In this document: positions 6,970-15,377 of the stretch, piece after piece
How the letters are laid out: each line of letters begins with the position of its first letter
Position numbering within the stretch: position 1 is the first letter of the stretch
Source of the DNA: AG-12 sp027319585
Lineage (GTDB): Bacteria > Chloroflexota > Dormibacteria > Aeolococcales > Bog-877
Assembly: GCA_027319585.1 (NCBI GenBank)
Contig: DAHVMY010000019.1
Span: 1-33,773, forward strand
Length of the DNA stretch: 33,773 nucleotides
Direction: 5' to 3'
The notes under the pieces: generated by a model
What the model saw: the letters and a program-made list of their open reading frames with translations, nothing else
Database searches by the model: none
What the model was told of the DNA's origin: nothing
Translations under genes and position numbers: made by a program

Positions 6970-7431
6970 TTACCTGAAGAGGTGGTCGATGGAGAGCTTT
7001 CCAGGGCCGGCGAGCCCGATCGCCACCGCTGCGACCCCGAGGAGAAGGGGGAACTCATACCCGCCGGTACCGTAGAACCCCGCCTTCCAGTGCGCCTTCC
7101 TGACCGCCACCGCCATGTTGCCAGCCACGACTGCCGCCGCCATTGGGGTAGCCACCCCGAGCGCGAGCGCCGCCCCGCCCCCTGCTTCCGCGATGCCGCT
7201 GGCGGTCGCGGCCAGCTCCGGGGCGGGCAGCCCCATGTTCCTAAGGACCTGGGCGAACGCCGCACGGCCGCTCTTCTGCCAGGCCGGAGCGTAGTTGGGG
7301 CCGAGGATGTTGGACAGGGACTCGGGCGGCTGCCGATCCGGACCGCCGAACAGCTTCGGCAGTCCATGACTGGCGATGATGGAGCCGGTCGCAAGCCGCA
7401 GCACAAGTAGACCGATGTCCGCCTTGCTCAT
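6970..7431 (-). CDS. DoxX-family membrane protein
   Basis: A 153-residue membrane protein of the DoxX family, with about four hydrophobic helices. Family marks are GLLVLRLATGSIIASHGLPKLFGG at the N-terminus (helix 1 and loop), GIAEAGGGAALALG in the middle and HWKAGFYGTGGYEFPLLL near the end. Members are linked to thiosulfate/quinone oxidation or redox stress, but most, like this one, have no tested role. I start at ATG 7431, which follows a GGAGGG site. The 20-residue upstream extension lacks a ribosome site and is not typical. It faces the two-CxxC gene tail to tail. Confidence 0.88.
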   Translation of the reverse strand: MSKADIGLLVLRLATGSIIASHGLPKLFGGPDRQPPESLSNILGPNYAPAWQKSGRAAFAQVLRNMGLPAPELAATASGIAEAGGGAALALGVATPMAAAVVAGNMAVAVRKAHWKAGFYGTGGYEFPLLLGVAAVAIGLAGPGKLSIDHLFR

Positions 7432-7479
7432 CTGGAGTCCCTCCGACAACGCCGGGAATCGACCCGAAGCGGCTGGTAA

Positions 7480-7496
7480 TTGCTTAGGCAACTATA
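7480..7496 (-). promoter_or_regulatory. Possible doxX promoter with short dyad
   Basis: On the minus strand TATAGT (7496-7491) resembles a -10 box about 60 bases before the doxX ATG. It is followed at once by the small dyad TTGC-CTAA-GCAA (7491-7480). No good -35 is visible. The remaining 150 bases to the amidase stop hold no gene that I can support. Confidence 0.3.
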
Positions 7497-7644
7497 AGGC
7501 ACAGAGCAGGACCCAGGCGGCGCTGAGTTCGGCTCGCGTTGGGTTCCCGCGATGCCCGGTGGCTCGACCGAGTCCCAAACGTCCCACTGAGGCCGGACGA
7601 TGCAGCTGGCGGTGCGGTCGACGCCAGAGGGGATGGTGGTACTG

Positions 7645-9072
7645 TCATAGGGCCGGGGGGCGGCGGGCGGGCCAGTTGGTCTTGTGTTCGAGCTGGAGGG
7701 ACAGCTGGAGCAGGAGATCCTCGCGGTAAGGTGGCGCAGCCAGCTGGACCCCGATCGGAAAGCCGTCCTGCCACCCGAGCGGCAGCGAAACCGCAGGCTG
7801 TCCGTTTATGTTGAACAAGGGGGTGTAGGGGGAGAAGGCGTCCGCGCGGTCCAGCGGCAAGTACGGGTCCTCCTCCACAGTCGAGAAGAGCTCGCCAACC
7901 GCGAGCGCCGGAGCCGCCAGGGTGGGAGTCATGACCACGTCCCATCGCTGCCAGAGCGCCGTGGTCTCGCGGGCGTACGCCTGCAGGCGCGACTGGCTGA
8001 GCAGCAGCCGGCCACCGCTGCTGCGCTGGCCCAGCTCCTGCATCGCCCGGATGTGCCGCTCCAGGAACTCCGGTCCTCTGCGATCCGGTGGCAGGGTGAG
8101 CACGGTGGCCAGGATTCCCGCCACCCATGTGCGCCGGAACTCGCGAGCGAGCCAGTCTCTGGTCCAACCCGGATCGATTTGGACCACCTCATGCCCAAGG
8201 TCCGCCAGCATGCCGGCCGCCATCTCCACAGCTCCGGCGCACTCCGCGGCCACCGCGGCGTCGACCGGCGGGCGTGACGTCCAAGCGATCCGCAGGGGGC
8301 GGGGTCGGACGGCCAGGTGCGCCGAAAAGGGGAGCCGCGGGGCCGGTGCCGGGAACTGGTCGCCGCGCGCGTAGCCGGTGGTCAGGTCCAGGAGGAACGC
8401 CTGGTCAGCGGTGCGGGTGGTGATAAATCCCGTGCTCACCATCCCCGAGCCATCGGGATTGGGGCCGACCGAGATCCGCCCACGGGCTGGCTTGAGGCCC
8501 ACCACGCCGCAGCACGAGGCAGGGATGCGCAAACTTCCGCCCCCGTCGTTGCCTTGGGCGAACGGCACCATGCCCGTCGCGACGGCGACTGCCGAGCCAC
8601 CACTCGAGCCTCCGCAGGTACGCCCTGCGTCCCACGGATTCAGGCAGACACCAGCGAGGGCGCTCTCCGTTACCGGCACCGCTCCGAACTCCGGAAGGCT
8701 GGTCTTCCCGACCACGATCGCGCCGGCCGCCCGCAGCCGGACAACGACCTCGGCATCGAACTCGACCGGGGCGATGCTGGAACTTCGCGAACCGTTGGTG
8801 AGGGCGAGGCCGGCGACGGCGGTGTTGTCCTTCACCGCCAGCGGGATGCCCTCAAGGGGCCGGGCCTCCCCGCGCAGCACCAGCCTCTCGGCCTCCCGGG
8901 CCTGGGTGCGGGCAGTGTCCTCACAGGTGCTGACGAAGGCGCGGAAGTGAGGGTTGAGCGCGTGGATTCGAGAGTAGCTGAGGTCGATCAGCTCGGTGGG
9001 GGAGATGCGCCTCTCACTCACCTGCCGGCTCAACGCAGCCAGGGAGGGCCAGCCGACAAGGGTTCCACTCAT
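7645..9072 (-). CDS. Amidase-signature family hydrolase
   Basis: A 475-residue amidase-signature enzyme that hydrolyses C-N amide bonds with a Ser-cisSer-Lys triad. The Lys is in GIPLAVKDN near residue 80. The Gly/Ser signature GGSSGGSAVAVATG is near 155, and the nucleophile region GNDGGGSLRIPASCCGVVGLKP is near 175-195. Length fits the family (450-500). The substrate is unknown. It is not obviously GatA, since no gatB or gatC is adjacent and GatA would normally share that operon. ATG 9072 has only a weak ribosome site; a poor -10-like GAGACT lies eight bases upstream. It stands alone, between doxX and the divergent uvrA. Confidence 0.9.
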   Translation of the reverse strand: MSGTLVGWPSLAALSRQVSERRISPTELIDLSYSRIHALNPHFRAFVSTCEDTARTQAREAERLVLRGEARPLEGIPLAVKDNTAVAGLALTNGSRSSSIAPVEFDAEVVVRLRAAGAIVVGKTSLPEFGAVPVTESALAGVCLNPWDAGRTCGGSSGGSAVAVATGMVPFAQGNDGGGSLRIPASCCGVVGLKPARGRISVGPNPDGSGMVSTGFITTRTADQAFLLDLTTGYARGDQFPAPAPRLPFSAHLAVRPRPLRIAWTSRPPVDAAVAAECAGAVEMAAGMLADLGHEVVQIDPGWTRDWLAREFRRTWVAGILATVLTLPPDRRGPEFLERHIRAMQELGQRSSGGRLLLSQSRLQAYARETTALWQRWDVVMTPTLAAPALAVGELFSTVEEDPYLPLDRADAFSPYTPLFNINGQPAVSLPLGWQDGFPIGVQLAAPPYREDLLLQLSLQLEHKTNWPARRPPAL

Positions 9073-9354
9073 GCCTGTTCAGTCTCGCAACCGGACCGCC
9101 ATCGGTCAAAGCCCGTGCGAACGCACCCCAGCTCGGGTGCAGGTGTGGCGATCTCTGGTGAAGCGCGACCGAAGGGCCGGGTGTCCCCGGAATGCCAGCT
9201 GAATGGGGTCGGGCCGGCCCCCGGGCGGATCAAGGGCATCGCTTGGTCGACGCGACGGTCCGGGCTCGCAATCACCGGCCGCCCATCGCGCCTGGCCCAG
9301 GATCCTCTCGATGAGTCGTGGGCGATCTGCTCGGCTTGCGGATCCTCCACCGGC

Positions 9355-9360
9355 TATAAT
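9355..9360 (+). promoter_or_regulatory. Consensus -10 box upstream of uvrA
   Basis: A perfect TATAAT, the best promoter match in the window. No convincing -35 is seen at 17 bp (CGGCTT). The next ATG begins eight bases downstream, where transcription should start. The bases from the amidase start (9073) to here hold no gene that I can support; the only notable item is a self-complementary GGGCCGGCCC at 9211-9220. Confidence 0.65.
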
Positions 9361-9367
9361 AGAACAA

Positions 9368-9442
9368 ATGTGCGGTTGCGGAGGCAAACCGGAGCGGGTG
9401 GGCGACTGGCGAGCTCAAGGCCGAATGCCCTCGGATGGGTAG
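9368..9442 (+). CDS. Possible leaderless 24-residue Cys-containing leader peptide
   Basis: ATG begins exactly where a transcript from the TATAAT at 9355-9360 should start, which is the arrangement of a leaderless gene. The frame encodes 24 residues beginning MCGCGGKPE and stops at TAG 9440-9442. It overlaps the first possible uvrA ATG (9435) in another frame and ends four bases before the next in-frame uvrA ATG (9447). This would suit stop-and-restart coupling to uvrA. Two early Cys codons recall the leaderless Cys-rich uORFs described in mycobacteria. It is inferred from layout only and may be chance. Confidence 0.4.
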   Translation: MCGCGGKPERVGDWRAQGRMPSDG

Positions 9443-12332
9443 GCTAATGGGGATGGGTCAGGCGGTGGTCGCGGTGCGGGGCGCGCGGGAGCACAATCTC
9501 CGCAACGTCGACATCGACATCCCGCGCGATCAGCTGACCGTGATCACCGGTCTCAGCGGCTCGGGGAAGTCGTCGCTGGCCTTCGACACCATCTATGCGG
9601 AGGGGCAGAGGCGTTACGTCGAGTCCCTCTCCGCCTACGCGCGCCAATTCCTCGGGCAGATGGAGAAGCCGGATGTGGATCACATCGACGGCCTGTCGCC
9701 CGCCATCTCCATCGACCAGAAGGGCGCGGGGCGGAACCCCCGGTCCACGGTGGGGACCGTCACCGAGATCTACGACTATTTACGACTGCTATACGCCCGC
9801 GTCGGTCACCCGCACTGCCCCAAGTGCGGGCGCGAGATCTCTCGCCAGACCGTGGAGCAGATTGCCGACCAGGTGGCCCAGCTTCCCCCCGGATCGCGAA
9901 TCCTGATTCTGGCGCCTATGATCCAGAGCCGGAAGGGAGAGCACCAGGCGGTGATCGACCTGGCGCGGCGCCAGGGGTACGTCCGGATGCGGGTGGACGG
10001 CCACCTCTACGAGCTGGATGAGGTGCCCGCCCTGGACAAGCGCTACAAGCATGACCTCGAGATCGTGGTGGATCGGCTCGTGGTCGACGCCACTGACATC
10101 AGCCGCCTGCGCGAGTCCTGCGAGCAGGCGGCGGGGCTCTCGGGGGGAACCGTGATGGTGGCCGGGGCAGACTCGGACCGGAGGGTCGAGGACATGCTCT
10201 TCTCCCAGCGGTTCGCCTGCGTTTACGACGGGATCTCCATGGAGGAGCCGCAGCCGCGCAACTTCTCCTTCAACAACCCGCACGGGGCCTGCCCCAGCTG
10301 CACCGGGTTGGGCGCCAAGCTGGAGGTGGACCCCGACTCCCTGATCACCGACCCACAGCTCTCGATCAGCGAGGGAGCGGTTTCGGGGTGGAGCTGGGGC
10401 CCGGCCCAGCCCTGGATGGACGAGCTCATCAGCAGCGTCTGCCGGGAGCACCGCATCCCGATGCACAAGCCCTGGGCGTCGCTGACCAGAGCGCAGCAGC
10501 AGCTGATCCTCTACGGCCTCAAGCCGGGGCAGAGGGTCTCGATGTCCATGAACAGCGCCAGCGGGCGCGTCCAGCACTATCAGGCGAAGTACGAGGGGAT
10601 CATCCCCAACCTGGAGCGCCGCTACCGCGACACCGAGTCGGAGGCGGTCAAGGAGGGGATCGAGAAGCTGATGATGCAGCGGCCCTGCCCCGCCTGCAAG
10701 GGCCAGCGGCTCAAGCCGGAATACCTGGCGGTGACCGTCAGCGGCATCGGGATCATGGACCTCTGCGCCCTGCCGGTGGAGCGCTCGCTGGTGGAGATCG
10801 ACTCCTGGCGGTTGCCGGAGCGGGAGCTGGAGATCGCCCGCAGGATTCTCAAGGAGATTCGCGAGCGGCTGGGGTTCCTGAGCGACGTCGGGCTCCAGTA
10901 CCTGACCCTGGACCGGGGCGCGGCCACCCTCTCGGGGGGCGAGGCCCAGCGGATCAGGCTGGCGACCCAGATCGGGAGCCGGTTGACAGGGGTGCTGTAC
11001 ATCCTGGACGAGCCCAGCATCGGCCTCCACCAACGGGACAACGCCAAGCTGCTGGCGACGCTTTTCCGACTGCGCGACCTCGGCAACACCGTGGTGGTGG
11101 TCGAGCACGACGAGGAGACGATCCGGGCTGCCGACTTCGTGGTCGACATGGGCCCGGGGGCCGGCGAGCACGGTGGCGAGGTCGTGGCTGCCGGCACGGT
11201 GGACGAGGTGATGGCGGTCCCGGAGTCGGTGACTGGGCAATTTCTCACGGGGGAGCGAGCGATCACGGTGCCCCCGCGTCGGCGTCGGCCCACGGGATCC
11301 CTGATGGTGCGCGGCGCTCGCGCCAACAACCTCAAGAACCTCGATGTGAGCATTCCGCTGGGATGTCTGGTGGGGGTGGCGGGAGTGAGCGGCTCGGGAA
11401 AGAGCACCCTGGTCAACGACATCCTGTACCGGCGCCTGGCGCAGCATTTCTACGCGGCGAAGCAGCGGCCGTCGGCGCACGACCGGATTGAGGGGCTGGA
11501 CCGGCTGGACAAGGTGGTGGACGTGGACCAGGCCCCAATCGGGCGAACTCCCAGAAGCAATCCCGCCACCTACACCGGCCTGTTCACGCCGATCCGTGAC
11601 CTCTTCGCCCAGCTCCCCGAGGCGCGGGTCCGGGGCTATCGTCCCGGGCGCTTCTCGTTCAATGTCCGAGGGGGCCGGTGCGAGGCCTGCGAGGGGGACG
11701 GACTGATCAAGATCGAGATGCACTTCCTGCCGGACATCTACGTCACCTGCGAGGTGTGCAAGGGTCGTCGGTACACCCAGGAGGTCCTGGAGGTGCGGTT
11801 CAAGGGCCATTCCATCTCCGACGTGCTGGGTTTGTCGGTCACCGAGGCGCTGGAGCTGTTTCGCAATCAGCCCAGCATCGGTCGGAAGCTGCAGACCCTG
11901 AGCGATGTCGGGCTCGGCTACGTTCACCTGGGTCAACCGGCGACCCAGTTGAGCGGCGGGGAAGCCCAGCGGGTCAAGCTCGCTACCGAGCTCTCGCGGC
12001 GTGGAACCGGCAACACCCTTTACATCCTGGATGAGCCCACCACCGGACTCCACTTCGCGGACGTGAGTCGGTTGTTGGAGGTCCTGCACCGGTTGGTGGA
12101 TCAAGGCAACACCGTGGTTGTCATAGAGCACAATTTGGACGTGCTGAAGTCCGCCGACTGGATCATCGAGCTCGGCCCGGAGGGCGGTGACCGAGGTGGA
12201 TTGCTGGTGGCCGAGGGCACACCTGAGGAGGTCGCCCTGGGCACCTCGCCGACCGGGGTGTTTCTGCGTCCCTTGCTCGACCGCTCATCCAAGCGGCGGA
12301 ACCGGGCACCGGCCGCGGAGGTTGCGGTTTGA
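9435..12332 (+). CDS. uvrA: UvrA, excinuclease ABC subunit A
   Basis: A 965-residue DNA-damage recognition ATPase of nucleotide excision repair, working with UvrB and UvrC. The first ATP site has Walker A GLSGSGKSS near residue 36, with its ABC signature LSGGEAQRIRLA and Walker B ILDEPSIGLH in the middle. The second has GVSGSGKST near 650, with LSGGEAQRVKLA and ILDEPTTGLH near 840-865. The zinc modules show as CPKCG, CPSC and RCEAC...CEVC. Length is typical (about 940-970). Starts at 9435, 9447 and 9453 are all possible; 9447 or 9453 would clear the upstream leader frame. uvrB is not in the window. Confidence 0.97.
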   Translation: MGRLMGMGQAVVAVRGAREHNLRNVDIDIPRDQLTVITGLSGSGKSSLAFDTIYAEGQRRYVESLSAYARQFLGQMEKPDVDHIDGLSPAISIDQKGAGRNPRSTVGTVTEIYDYLRLLYARVGHPHCPKCGREISRQTVEQIADQVAQLPPGSRILILAPMIQSRKGEHQAVIDLARRQGYVRMRVDGHLYELDEVPALDKRYKHDLEIVVDRLVVDATDISRLRESCEQAAGLSGGTVMVAGADSDRRVEDMLFSQRFACVYDGISMEEPQPRNFSFNNPHGACPSCTGLGAKLEVDPDSLITDPQLSISEGAVSGWSWGPAQPWMDELISSVCREHRIPMHKPWASLTRAQQQLILYGLKPGQRVSMSMNSASGRVQHYQAKYEGIIPNLERRYRDTESEAVKEGIEKLMMQRPCPACKGQRLKPEYLAVTVSGIGIMDLCALPVERSLVEIDSWRLPERELEIARRILKEIRERLGFLSDVGLQYLTLDRGAATLSGGEAQRIRLATQIGSRLTGVLYILDEPSIGLHQRDNAKLLATLFRLRDLGNTVVVVEHDEETIRAADFVVDMGPGAGEHGGEVVAAGTVDEVMAVPESVTGQFLTGERAITVPPRRRRPTGSLMVRGARANNLKNLDVSIPLGCLVGVAGVSGSGKSTLVNDILYRRLAQHFYAAKQRPSAHDRIEGLDRLDKVVDVDQAPIGRTPRSNPATYTGLFTPIRDLFAQLPEARVRGYRPGRFSFNVRGGRCEACEGDGLIKIEMHFLPDIYVTCEVCKGRRYTQEVLEVRFKGHSISDVLGLSVTEALELFRNQPSIGRKLQTLSDVGLGYVHLGQPATQLSGGEAQRVKLATELSRRGTGNTLYILDEPTTGLHFADVSRLLEVLHRLVDQGNTVVVIEHNLDVLKSADWIIELGPEGGDRGGLLVAEGTPEEVALGTSPTGVFLRPLLDRSSKRRNRAPAAEVAV

Positions 12333-12481
12333 CCGATCGCGGGCCGCACGGCTCCGACGACCGCCCGTCCACCTTTCAGGGTTGGCAGCGGGGAGCCTGC
12401 ATCTTCGGGGTCACCCTGCTGGCGGTCTTCGCCCTCCTGCTCCTGGTGGGGATGGCGGTCGGAGTTCTCGGCATCCACTAA
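12329..12481 (+). CDS. 50-residue single-helix membrane peptide
   Basis: A short frame from TTG 12329 that overlaps the uvrA stop by four bases (TTGA) and ends at TAA 12479-12481, nine bases before uvrC. The predicted peptide has a polar, charged N-terminal half (MTDRGPHGSDDRP) and a clear hydrophobic helix at about residues 24-48 (IFGVTLLAVFALLLLVGMAV). The coupling overlap, the placement filling the uvrA-uvrC gap exactly and the membrane-like composition support a real gene. It could be a small membrane protein of unknown role. I recognise no family, and the start codon is inferred. Confidence 0.55.
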   Translation: MTDRGPHGSDDRPSTFQGWQRGACIFGVTLLAVFALLLLVGMAVGVLGIH

Positions 12482-12490
12482 TCTGAGCTC

Positions 12491-14443
12491 GTGGCCCAGA
12501 CCCCAGCGCCGCCTCCCCAGCCCCGGGAGCAAGCTGAGCCAGATCTGAAGGGTGCGAGCGCGTCGGCACAACCACTGATCGGCCAGGCGGAGCTCCTACG
12601 GGCGCGGCTCCGGGCCGCCCCCCGCAGCCCCGGTGTGTACATCTTCAAGGACCAGCGCGGGAGGGTGATCTACGTCGGCAAGTCGGCCAGCCTGCGAGAC
12701 CGCCTGCGCAGTTACTTCACCGCAGTGGCCGCCCACCCGGCGCGAACGCGGCGGCTCGTGGAGTCGGCCTTCGATTTCGAGGTGGTGGCGACCGGCACCG
12801 AGCAGCAGGCGCTCATCCTCGAGAACACCCTGATCAAGCGCCACCATCCGCGCTTCAATGTCCGCCTTAGAGACGACAAGAACTACCTTTACTTCCGGAT
12901 CCCCAAGCCGACTCCCGGCGCGGCCACCCGTTCCGGCGTGGACCCCGGCCTCTATCCGAGGCCGACCTTCACCCGCCGCCTGGGGGACTCCGGAGCCCGG
13001 TATTTCGGCCCCTACACCGATGCCAAGGCGATTCGTCGGTCGGTCCGGGAGCTGCGGTCCGCGGTGCCGTTCAGGGGCTGTTCGGACCCGGTGTTCCGGC
13101 GCGGTCGGGTCTGCCTGGACTTCCACTTGGGGATCTGTGCCGGCCCGTGCGAAGGACTGATCTCGGCTGCCGGTTATGAGCGGCTGCTGGATGACGCGGC
13201 CGAGTTCTTGTCGGGGCACACCGCGTCAGTCTCCCGGCGGCTTGAATCGGCGATGCAAAGGGCCAGCGAGGAGCTGGACTTTGAGCTGGCGGCCTCGCTC
13301 CGGGACCGGCTGACCGCGGTTCGCAAGCTATCTGAGGAGCAGGTGACCTCTCCCAGGATCGGGGCGGCGGTCGATGTGGTCGGGTTGGCCACCAACTCCT
13401 CGCAAGGGATGGCGGCGGTCCTAAAGGTCCGGGATGGGCGGGTCCAGGGAATGGACCAGCACCCCTTGGAGGGGGTTCAGGACCTGTCGAAGGCGGAGAT
13501 CCTCTCCGCCTTCTTGGGGCAGTTCTACGGCAGTGCTCCGACCCTGCCCCGAGCGATCGTGGTCCCTGTTGAGCCTGAAGCCTCCGAGGTACTGCGGACC
13601 TATCTGGGGGAACGCCGGGGCGGCGCGGTGTCCCTGCGGGTGCCGCACCGGGGGCGCTTGAGGCAGCTGCTGGCCCGGGCGGGGGAGACCGCCGAAGCGG
13701 CGCTGGCCCAGTCGGTTGTGAGTCAGGACTTCGACCGCGAGCGGGGCCGCGCGGCGCTGGAGGACCTCCGAGTGCGGCTGGGGCTCGGCCGGCTCCCGGT
13801 ACGCATGGAGTGCTACGACATCAGCAACACCATGGGACAGCAGAGTGTCGGCTCTATGGTCGTCTTCGAAGATGGCGCCCCCAAGGTTTCCGACTATCGG
13901 ATCTTCGGGATCCGCACGGTGGAGGGTCCGAACGATTTCGCCAGCATGGAGGAGGTCATCGAGCGCCGCTTCGGCCACACTCAGCGGGGCACGGACGAAG
14001 CCGACGGCAGCCTGGGGGTGGTCCCGGATCTGGTGATTGTGGATGGGGGAGCCGGCCAGCTCGCTGCCGCTCATCGCGCCATGGAACGCCTGGGGGTGGA
14101 CCAGATTCCGCATTTCGGACTCGCCAAGCGTTTCGAGGAGCTGCATCGGATCGACTCGGACCAGCCCCTGCATCTGGCCCAGGGCAGCCCGGCACTCTTC
14201 CTGGTCCAACGCATCCGCGACGAGGCCCATCGCTTCGCCATCACCCGACACCGGGCGCGGCGCCAGAAGGCCGGGCTCCGCAGCCGCCTGGACGAGGTGA
14301 CGGGGCTGGGGCCGAAGCGCAAGCGGGCGCTCCTGCAGGCCTTCGGGTCGGTGGCGGGTATTAAGGATGCGACCGTGGAGGAGCTGGTGGCGGTGCCCGG
14401 GGTCACGCGCCCGGTGGCGGCCGCGATCAAGGAGCTGCTTTAG
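12491..14443 (+). CDS. uvrC: UvrC, excinuclease ABC subunit C
   Basis: A 650-residue dual-incision nuclease of nucleotide excision repair. The GIY-YIG domain lies at about 45-130 (PGVYIFKDQRGRVIYVGKS). Four conserved Cys, a probable 4Fe-4S site, follow near 197-221 (FRGCSDPVF...CLDFHLGICAGPC). A UVR motif that binds UvrB is near 255-280 (ELDFELAASLRDRL). The RNase H-like second nuclease includes ECYDISNTMG and VIVDGGAGQL, and two helix-hairpin-helix motifs sit at the C-terminus (GLGPKRKRALLQAFGS, AVPGVTRPVAAAI). The GTG start is nine bases after the small membrane ORF. Only one base separates its stop from the rapZ-like start. Confidence 0.97.
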   Translation: MAQTPAPPPQPREQAEPDLKGASASAQPLIGQAELLRARLRAAPRSPGVYIFKDQRGRVIYVGKSASLRDRLRSYFTAVAAHPARTRRLVESAFDFEVVATGTEQQALILENTLIKRHHPRFNVRLRDDKNYLYFRIPKPTPGAATRSGVDPGLYPRPTFTRRLGDSGARYFGPYTDAKAIRRSVRELRSAVPFRGCSDPVFRRGRVCLDFHLGICAGPCEGLISAAGYERLLDDAAEFLSGHTASVSRRLESAMQRASEELDFELAASLRDRLTAVRKLSEEQVTSPRIGAAVDVVGLATNSSQGMAAVLKVRDGRVQGMDQHPLEGVQDLSKAEILSAFLGQFYGSAPTLPRAIVVPVEPEASEVLRTYLGERRGGAVSLRVPHRGRLRQLLARAGETAEAALAQSVVSQDFDRERGRAALEDLRVRLGLGRLPVRMECYDISNTMGQQSVGSMVVFEDGAPKVSDYRIFGIRTVEGPNDFASMEEVIERRFGHTQRGTDEADGSLGVVPDLVIVDGGAGQLAAAHRAMERLGVDQIPHFGLAKRFEELHRIDSDQPLHLAQGSPALFLVQRIRDEAHRFAITRHRARRQKAGLRSRLDEVTGLGPKRKRALLQAFGSVAGIKDATVEELVAVPGVTRPVAAAIKELL

Positions 14444-14444
14444 C

Positions 14445-15224
14445 TTGAGGGCACCCAGCCCGGCAGACCCGAGACGAGCCCTGGTCTTCGGCGCCCCCGG
14501 CAGCGGCGTTGAAGTGGTCGCCGACGAGCTCTCGCACGGCTTCGACGAAGTCCGGGCATGGGATGGCACCGAGCCGTGGTCGGGTTCTGAGCCATCGCAT
14601 GGCGCCGAATCGGCGGAGTGGTCATTGGTGGTGCGCACCGTGTCCGCCGAGGGCCGGTCTCTGGGGCGGCTCCTGCGAAACGGGCGGGCAAAATCTCTGG
14701 ACCAAGGACTAGAGATCATGAAGACCAGCCTGCTGCGACAGCGCGGCCTTCGAGTCAGAGCGCGGGTGATCCTCGACACCTCCCGGTTAGGGGAGGCCCA
14801 GCTGCGCGGTCGGGTGAGTTCCCTGCTGGCGGCGGGAGTCGGTCAGGGGGCGAAGCCGGTCGTGGTGCTGGAGTCCTTCGCCTACCCGAATGGCGTGCCC
14901 CTCGACCTGGATTGGTGCGGAGACGTCCGCGGGCTGCGCAACCCCTATTGGGATGAGGCGCTGCGCCCGCTGTCCGGCATTGATCCCACGATCCGGGATT
15001 ACGTTCTCCAGCAGCCGCTGGCGCAACGCCTGCTGGAGAGGTTCGAGCGGCTGGTGCTGGATGAGATGCCGACCTGGACCGACCAGAAGCGCCAGGTGGT
15101 GCGGCTGGCGCTGGGCTGCACGGGTGGATTCCATCGCTCGGTGGCGCTCTGTCAGGAGTTGGGAGACCGGCTGACCACCCAAGGGGTATCGACGCTCCGT
15201 TGGCATCGGGAGCTGCCAGACTGA
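14445..15224 (+). CDS. rapZ: RapZ-like protein lacking the P-loop lysine
   Basis: A 259-residue member of the RapZ/YvcJ family. The C-terminal domain is well kept: DVRGLRNPYWDEALRPLSG near 160-178, DPTIRDYVL, and LALGCTGGFHRSVAL near 222-236. The N-terminal domain is degenerate: the expected GxxGxGKS P-loop reads GAPGSGVE (about residues 16-23), so Lys and Ser/Thr are lost. The next segment is Ser/Glu-rich and short. The VILDTS segment that aligns with the family Walker B remains. TTG 14445 follows an AAGGAG site inside the end of uvrC. The longer upstream frame only duplicates uvrC in another frame. In other bacteria RapZ controls glucosamine-6-phosphate synthase or binds RNA and nucleotides; here ATPase activity looks unlikely. 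The family call is strong, the function uncertain. Confidence 0.82.
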   Translation: MRAPSPADPRRALVFGAPGSGVEVVADELSHGFDEVRAWDGTEPWSGSEPSHGAESAEWSLVVRTVSAEGRSLGRLLRNGRAKSLDQGLEIMKTSLLRQRGLRVRARVILDTSRLGEAQLRGRVSSLLAAGVGQGAKPVVVLESFAYPNGVPLDLDWCGDVRGLRNPYWDEALRPLSGIDPTIRDYVLQQPLAQRLLERFERLVLDEMPTWTDQKRQVVRLALGCTGGFHRSVALCQELGDRLTTQGVSTLRWHRELPD

Positions 15225-15324
15225 CGCCAGCTCCGCTCGGCGGTGGCCCGGTCACAGCTCCTCGGAACGGCGCCGGGTCACTTCGGCGACCGCTTGAAGG
15301 GGGACCGGGCCAACTCCCTATTCA

Positions 15325-15330
15325 TATACT
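15325..15330 (+). promoter_or_regulatory. Possible -10 box for the gap operon
   Basis: TATACT at 15325-15330 lies in the 153-bp gap between the rapZ-like gene and gap, about 48 bases before the gap ATG. A TTGAAG at 15294-15299 is too far for TATACT (25 bp) but sits 19 bp before TATTCA (15319-15324). Either could serve. The gap itself is AT-richer than its surroundings. Confidence 0.35.
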
Positions 15331-15377
15331 CGACTGCAGATGCAACAGGGCCCCATGCCGGGGCGAGGAGAGCAGCC

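Noticed and set aside
7645..9072. GatA subunit of the tRNA amidotransferase
   Set aside because: The signature fits any amidase-signature enzyme. No gatB or gatC is present, so the general family name is safer.
9789..12131. A 780-codon open frame on the minus strand
   Set aside because: It lies fully antisense to uvrA, which has every family motif. The His/Pro/Leu-rich text is typical of antisense frames in high-GC genes.
13421..14779. A 452-codon open frame on the minus strand
   Set aside because: Antisense to uvrC and rapZ; composition is not protein-like.
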